A DNA stretch of 9,726 bases, from the NCBI GenBank assembly GCA_003520425.1, contig DOUU01000116.1, forward strand, positions 3,397 through 13,122, read 5' to 3'. Shown piece by piece: positions 6,145-9,726 of the stretch. Source of the DNA: Deltaproteobacteria bacterium. GTDB lineage: Bacteria > Myxococcota_A > UBA9160. Position 1 is the stretch's first letter. The number at the start of each line of letters is the position of its first letter. Position numbers and translations under genes: made by a program. The notes under the pieces were generated by a model that was not told the origin of the DNA, searched no databases, and saw nothing but the letters and a program-made list of their open reading frames with translations.

Positions 6145-7515
6145 CTAGAGCGGCGTCAGCGCGGGGTCGGCCACCTCGCGCCGCACGAGCTTGCCGTTCT
6201 CGTAGTAGGAAGTGATATCGATCTTGCCGTCGCCGTTCGTGTCTTCTTCGCGCTTCACGATCACGGTCTTTCCGTTCTGCTGGGCGAAGGTCTCGAAGGT
6301 GTCGGGCTTGCCCTTGCCCTTCGTGTCCCGCTCGATTCGCGTCACCACTTCGTTGCCGCTATCGGTCACCGCATAGTAGGTCCAGGTATCGATGCGCCCG
6401 TCGTGATTCTGGTCCTCTTCGGAGCGCACACGCTTGCGGTTCTGGTAGTAGATCACAAGATCGATCTTGCCGCTGTGCTGCGTGTCGTGGCGTTCCTCGA
6501 CCAGGGAGTCGCCCTCGAACAGATAGAACGCGTCCGCCTTGCCGTCGCCCTTGCGATCGACCTCGCGCCGGGTCATGCGGCCGTTCGCGTACTTCTCCCA
6601 CACGTCCGGCTTGCCGTCTCCGTTCTCGTCGAGCTCACGCGCCACGACCGCGCCGTTTTGGTAGGTGGTCCAAGCATCGATGGTGCCGTCGTAGTTGCGG
6701 TCCTCTTCCTTGCGCAGGAGCTGGCCCGTGGCAGCGTCGTAGTACCGGATCTCCTCGGGCTTGCCGTCGCGATCGGCGTCGAGGGTCTTCTTGATCACCT
6801 CGAGCTTGGGATTGTCCCCCCAGGCGCCCTTCGGAATCGTGACGCGAGTCTCCGTGAAAAGGGCGGCCGGGATGTCTCGATCCTTTGGCGCGCTGGGTGC
6901 GATGCGCGGATCCGATTCCTCGAGCACCTTCTGGGCCTTCGCCGGGTCGCTTGTCGGAGTGGTGGAGGCGTGCTGGGCCTTCTGGTCCTGATCCACCTTT
7001 TTGAGCAGCTCCTCTTGGCGCTTGAGCTCCTCTTGGATCTGCTGTTGAAGCTCGTCCTGCTTGGCGAGCGCTCCGTTGATCTGCTCGTCCATGCTTTGTT
7101 CGCGATCTGCTTCGTCCGACGAGGCCGGGCCGTAGCCGCCTCCGCCACCTCCGCCACCGCCGCCCCCTCCGCGGCCGCTTCGCGGGCCGGGTCCCTGGAA
7201 GGGGACGTTTCCAGTGACGGCCGAATAGACCAGCATCGCCGTCGCGCCCGCGGCGGCACCAATCGGTCCTCCGTAGGCCCCGATCATGGCGCCCAAAAGA
7301 GCGCCTTCGACGGCGCTTTGCACGCGCGATCCAATGCCGGGACCGCTATTCACGGGCGGGGGAGAAGGCGGGGGGCCCGTGGACGTCGGAGCCTGCGAAG
7401 GAGCGGGTGCCGGAGTCGGACTCGCAGGTGGGTTCTGGCTGGCGCAGCTGGCCGCAAACCACACAACGAGGCACACGAGCACCATCCCAGGGAGTCGGCT
7501 CCACTCGTGACTCAC
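6145..7515 (-). CDS. Glycine-zipper lipoprotein with EF-hand-like repeats
   Basis: This is a predicted lipid-anchored envelope protein of 456 residues with no recognised enzyme domain. In order: lipoprotein signal (1-24, lipobox AASC, Cys24), Pro-rich linker (29-58), a glycine-zipper hydrophobic region (about 66-100, GALLGAMIGAYGGPIGAAAG), twelve glycines (116-127), a Gln/Glu/Lys coiled coil (about 132-180), a linker, then eight calcium-loop-like repeats (about 246-448). Start: GTG at 7515, preceded by AAAGG 6 bases upstream and giving an immediate signal peptide; the frame runs open further upstream, but that part lacks protein-like composition. It converges with the OmpA-VWA gene (16-base gap) and diverges from the patatin gene. 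The glycine zipper suggests membrane association or oligomerisation, and the repeats suggest a calcium-stabilised periplasmic or surface rod; both are inferred. Confidence 0.85.
   Translation of the reverse strand: MSHEWSRLPGMVLVCLVVWFAASCASQNPPASPTPAPAPSQAPTSTGPPPSPPPVNSGPGIGSRVQSAVEGALLGAMIGAYGGPIGAAAGATAMLVYSAVTGNVPFQGPGPRSGRGGGGGGGGGGGGYGPASSDEADREQSMDEQINGALAKQDELQQQIQEELKRQEELLKKVDQDQKAQHASTTPTSDPAKAQKVLEESDPRIAPSAPKDRDIPAALFTETRVTIPKGAWGDNPKLEVIKKTLDADRDGKPEEIRYYDAATGQLLRKEEDRNYDGTIDAWTTYQNGAVVARELDENGDGKPDVWEKYANGRMTRREVDRKGDGKADAFYLFEGDSLVEERHDTQHSGKIDLVIYYQNRKRVRSEEDQNHDGRIDTWTYYAVTDSGNEVVTRIERDTKGKGKPDTFETFAQQNGKTVIVKREEDTNGDGKIDITSYYENGKLVRREVADPALTPL
6172..6780 (-). repeat. Eight DxNxDGKxD protein repeats (coding repeat array)
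   Basis: Loops start at residues 246, 272, 296, 320, 344, 368, 397 and 425. Spacings are 26, 24, 24, 24, 24, 29 and 28 residues, so the centre is an exact 24-residue array. Each unit is roughly D-x-N-x-D-G-K-x-D, then an aromatic stretch (WxxY), a G or N turn, and an E/R-rich strand. Acidic ligands look intact in units 1, 2, 3, 6 and 8. Unit 4 has Lys at the third position, unit 5 has Ser at the fifth, and unit 7 has Lys at both. Confidence 0.75.
7135..7170 (-). repeat. Trinucleotide tract encoding twelve glycines
   Basis: Twelve consecutive GGN codons, mostly GGC and GGA, encode residues 116-127 of the lipoprotein. It separates the glycine-zipper segment from the coiled coil and may act as a flexible spacer. 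Such tracts can change length in steps of three bases without breaking the frame. Confidence 0.7.
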
Positions 7516-7753
7516 AACAAACCTTTTATCACAAGGCCGCTTCCTCACACCAATCTCGATACGTCCGGGTCGCTCGATCCGCGACAGCTCCTTCGCCCGT
7601 CCTCGCGCCCTGGGAGCCGCCTGCCCGTTCTTGCCACGCGAGAGCCGTGTGGCCGAAAGTGACGACGCGACGCGGCATTCCAAACTTCGCAAGGGCGTCC
7701 CCTCCCAGCCTCTAGCAGTTCCCCGCAGAAGATCGTTAAGCGCCAAGGTTCTC

Positions 7754-7782
7754 TTGACTTCCCTTCTATCGTCGCGTACACG
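7754..7782 (+). promoter_or_regulatory. Candidate sigma-70 promoter for the patatin gene
   Basis: TTGACT at 7754-7759 matches the -35 consensus at five of six bases. After exactly 17 bases comes TACACG at 7777-7782, a three-of-six -10 match. The predicted start near 7790 gives a leader of about 140 bases. Confidence 0.35.
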
Positions 7783-7812
7783 ATCGGCGTGCCTGTGGCG
7801 TCGCTCTGTACT

Positions 7813-7849
7813 GCCGCTGTCGCTGCGCAGTCTAACGCGCTGCAGCGGC
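7813..7849 (+). other. Hairpin in the patatin leader
   Basis: GCCGCTG (7813-7819) pairs perfectly with CAGCGGC (7843-7849), and inside it GCGC (7825-7828) can pair with GCGC (7837-7840). A 10-base palindrome, CGCTGCAGCG (7838-7847), overlaps the right arm, so it could also be a protein-binding site on DNA. Confidence 0.35.
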
Positions 7850-7888
7850 CTAGATCTTGCAATCCCCCGAATCCATGGCATCCCAAGC

Positions 7889-7910
7889 CGACAGCTGAGG
7901 CAGGCTGTCG
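7889..7910 (+). promoter_or_regulatory. Hairpin just before the patatin ribosome binding site
   Basis: CGACAGC (7889-7895) pairs perfectly with GCTGTCG (7904-7910) across an 8-base loop. It ends 7 bases before the G-rich Shine-Dalgarno tract (7918-7922) of the GTG at 7932. The position suits translational or RNA-stability control, but function is inferred. Confidence 0.35.
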
Positions 7911-7931
7911 CCGGGCCGGGGGTTCCGCGCT

Positions 7932-9296
7932 GTGGGCCTGACACTCATCCGAAAGAGCGACGCCAGCCGTCCCAAGCGGGATCCGCGGATCGCCCTCGTG
8001 CTCGCCGGGGGAGCCGTCTCCGGCGGGGCCTTCAAGGTGGGAGGCCTCAAGGCCCTCGACGATTTCCTGGTGGGCCGCAAGATCGTGGATTTTGACACCT
8101 ACGTGGGGCTGTCCGCGGGCTCCTTGCTCGCCGTTCCTCTCGCGGCCGGGATTACGCCCGACGAGATGGTAAAGGTCCTCGAAGGGACGAGCTCCCGCTT
8201 CGAGCAGCTGCGCCCCTTCGACTTCTACAACCCCAACTGGCGGGAGTTCGCCGCCCGCCCGATGAAGTTCCTCTACGATCTGCTGAGCTACCTGCCGAGT
8301 GTCGGCGCAGACCTGGCGCGGGCACTGCCCGGCCTTCCCGATGCCGTGGGCACGGAGCTCGGGGCGTTTTTGCAGGAGCCAAGCTACACGCGGTTTGAGA
8401 CGGTGACGCTGCGGCTCATCGAGCACGTCTCACCCAAGCGCGAGTTCCCGGCCCTCACGAACCACATCCCGTCCGGCTTTTTCGACAACGCGAGCCTTGA
8501 GCGCTGGCTGCGGCTCAATCTCGACCGCATCGGGATGCCGAACGATTTCCGCGCCTTTGAACGCAAGCGGCGCCGGCGGCTGTACATCTCCGCCTGCGAC
8601 CTGGACACCGCAGAGCGCGCCGTCTTTGGAGCGGACGAGACCTGCGAGGTCACGATCTCCCAGGCCGTGCAGGCGTCTACCGCGCTTCCGCTCTTCTACC
8701 GCCCCGCGCGGATCAACGGCGTGGACTACGTGGACGGCGGTGTGCGCCACACCGCCAACATCGACATCGCGATCGAGAAGGGCGCGGACCTCATCATCTG
8801 TTACAACCCCTTCCGCCCGTTTCTCAATCGGATTGACGCGGAAGAGAAGAACTCGAACTACTTCGCCAATGGACGCTACCTCTCGGACCGCGGTCTCAAA
8901 GTCGTCCTCAATCAGGTTTTCCGCACGCTCCTGCACTCGCGGCTCAAGCTCGGCATCCAGCGCTACCTCGCCGACGATCGCTTCCAAGGCGACATCATCC
9001 TGCTCGAACCCCGGGAGACGGACGCGAGCTTCTTTGCCGTGAACCCGCTGGCCTTCTGGAAACGCGCAGAGGCGCTCGAGCATGGATTCGAGTCCGTGCG
9101 CCTGACGATCGAGCAGAACTTTGACCAGCTACGGGCTGTCCTGTCGCGTTATGGGCTCGAGATGAACCGCAGTGCGGCGCGCCGCAAGGCGGAGCGGGTG
9201 CGCGCGGCCCGGGGCTGGCGGGGTGCCGAAGGCCCGAGCCCGGCCGCAGAGGTCGGAGAGCCGCCCCTGCGCCTTGTGGCCTCGGAGCCTGGGTAG
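7932..9296 (+). CDS. Patatin-like phospholipase
   Basis: This is a serine lipid acyl hydrolase of the patatin family, probably acting on phospholipids. The 454-residue protein shows the oxyanion-hole region AGGAVSGGAFKVGG (25-38), nucleophile elbow GLSAG with Ser61 (59-63), and catalytic DGG with Asp268 (268-270), so the Ser-Asp dyad is complete. There is no signal peptide, so it is presumably cytoplasmic unless secreted by another route. The catalytic domain covers about 18-300. An extra C-terminal part (about 300-410) has hydrophobic and basic helices, and the last 45 residues are Arg/Ala/Pro-rich and likely disordered. Start: GTG 7932 is the only start after the in-frame stop at 7896-7898, with GGGGG 9 bases upstream. 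Neighbours do not reveal the substrate. Confidence 0.9.
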   Translation: MGLTLIRKSDASRPKRDPRIALVLAGGAVSGGAFKVGGLKALDDFLVGRKIVDFDTYVGLSAGSLLAVPLAAGITPDEMVKVLEGTSSRFEQLRPFDFYNPNWREFAARPMKFLYDLLSYLPSVGADLARALPGLPDAVGTELGAFLQEPSYTRFETVTLRLIEHVSPKREFPALTNHIPSGFFDNASLERWLRLNLDRIGMPNDFRAFERKRRRRLYISACDLDTAERAVFGADETCEVTISQAVQASTALPLFYRPARINGVDYVDGGVRHTANIDIAIEKGADLIICYNPFRPFLNRIDAEEKNSNYFANGRYLSDRGLKVVLNQVFRTLLHSRLKLGIQRYLADDRFQGDIILLEPRETDASFFAVNPLAFWKRAEALEHGFESVRLTIEQNFDQLRAVLSRYGLEMNRSAARRKAERVRAARGWRGAEGPSPAAEVGEPPLRLVASEPG

Positions 9297-9339
9297 GGGG
9301 CGAGGGGCGAAGGCCCCAAGTTCGGGTCGTGGGTGGTTG

Positions 9340-9357
9340 CATCCGCGGCGGCGGATG
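9340..9357 (+). terminator. Hairpin after the patatin gene, possible weak terminator
   Basis: CATCCGC (9340-9346) pairs perfectly with GCGGATG (9351-9357) around a GGCG loop, 43 bases after the stop. GGGGC-GAAG-GCCCC (9304-9317) is a second small hairpin closer to it. Only a broken T-rich run (ACTTCTT) follows, so this may not terminate efficiently. Confidence 0.3.
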
Positions 9358-9469
9358 GTAACTTCTTGAGTCCGCAGATGAACCTGCTCTCCCATCATGA
9401 CCGCGCGGCGGGCCATGGCCGCTTCGCCGGACAAGACCGAGGCGGACGAGAGCGAAGCGGGCTTTGTCT

Positions 9470-9726
9470 ATGTGCACGCTGATCGTGCTGCACCGCTGCG
9501 TCCCGGGATCTCCGGTGGTCGTCGCGGCGAACCGCGACGAGTTCCTTGAGCGACCGGCAGAGCCGCCCTCTGTGCGCGAGAGCGGCAGCGGACAGTTCGT
9601 GGCTCCCCGCGACTGCCGTGCCGGCGGAACCTGGCTTGGCGTGAATGCCGCCGGGCTCTTCGTGGGCCTCACGAACCGGCGGGACGCCCAGCCGGATCCG
9701 AGCCGCCGCTCCCGGGGCCAGGTGGT
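9470..9726 (+). CDS. NRDE/TANGO2-family protein, N-terminal part (cut by right edge)
   Basis: The visible 85 codons match the start of the NRDE family, which includes TANGO2: MCTLIVLHRC, then VVAANRDEF with the family signature Asn-Arg-Asp-Glu at residues 21-24. APRDCRAGGTWLGVN and GLFVGLTNRR follow, also typical. The invariant Cys2 could serve as an N-terminal nucleophile after Met removal, as in Ntn-type hydrolases; the biochemical role of the family is poorly settled. Start: ATG 9470, because the family begins Met-Cys; the ribosome site is weak (GAAGCGGG about 7 bases upstream). It lies 173 bases after the patatin gene on the same strand. The gene continues past the window edge. Confidence 0.88.
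   Translation, partial: MCTLIVLHRCVPGSPVVVAANRDEFLERPAEPPSVRESGSGQFVAPRDCRAGGTWLGVNAAGLFVGLTNRRDAQPDPSRRSRGQV

Larger units (their letters stand above)
7516..7931. other. Divergent intergenic region (416 bases)
   Basis: This lies between the lipoprotein gene (leftward) and the patatin gene (rightward) and should hold promoters for both. The right part has a sigma-70-like element and two hairpins, listed separately. For the leftward gene the minus strand offers TTGGTG, a 17-base spacer and GATAAA next to the GTG, but that -10 overlaps the Shine-Dalgarno, so I do not call it. No frame here looks protein-coding and I recognise no RNA gene. Confidence 0.5.

Noticed and set aside
6403..7662. 419-codon plus-strand open frame opposite the repeat lipoprotein
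   Set aside because: Hydrophobic VLVV-type composition is the usual antisense reading of D/E/K-rich repeats; no start signal and no recognisable domain.
7516..7944. Longer version of the lipoprotein gene starting at 7944
   Set aside because: The extra 143 residues are Arg-rich and without protein-like pattern, overlap the patatin start, and would bury the lipoprotein signal; GTG 7515 has its own ribosome site and begins the signal peptide.
9397..9546. 49-codon frame upstream of and overlapping the NRDE gene
   Set aside because: Overlaps the clearly conserved NRDE start in another frame, has no good ribosome site and no recognisable sequence.

Overview
This is a GC-rich bacterial chromosomal window with strong G/C bias at third codon positions. 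Coding is dense, there are many envelope proteins, a GTG start is common, and one gene encodes topoisomerase VI subunit B. Together with a good sigma-54 promoter match, this suggests a lineage of the former Deltaproteobacteria (Myxococcota-like or a relative), but no ribosomal or other marker gene is present to settle it. I see no tRNA, rRNA, CRISPR array, insertion sequence or prophage gene.

Left block, minus strand (1-1845): a GAF-GGDEF diguanylate cyclase (781-1845), then a 64-residue unknown protein (408-602), then the 5' end of a top6B gene that runs off the left edge (1-330). A near-consensus sigma-54 -24/-12 element (632-647) sits at the right distance in front of the small gene. An inverted repeat lies upstream of it, where an enhancer-binding protein would act.

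ABC block, plus strand (1908-3721): an ATPase and permease of the ABC-2 NodI/NodJ (Drr-like) type, overlapping by ATGA. A hairpin 18 bases after the permease is a plausible terminator. It opens a 472-base noncoding stretch (3722-4193) unusually rich in perfect inverted repeats, some of them mutually exclusive or pseudoknot-forming.

Envelope block (4194-7515): one 644-codon plus-strand frame joins an OmpA-type peptidoglycan-binding lipoprotein to a second complete-looking exported VWA protein, including a second signal peptide in mid-protein. Converging on it with a 16-base gap is a minus-strand lipoprotein with a glycine zipper, a run of 12 glycines, a coiled coil, and eight calcium-loop-like repeats, mostly 24 residues apart. 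Both proteins carry DxNxxG-type loops and coiled coils, so a shared role in the periplasm or outer membrane is possible but is only inferred from position.

Right block, plus strand (7932-9726): a patatin-like phospholipase with a structured leader and a plausible promoter, then the start of an NRDE/TANGO2-family gene cut by the right edge. The gap 7516-7931 separates the divergent lipoprotein and patatin genes.
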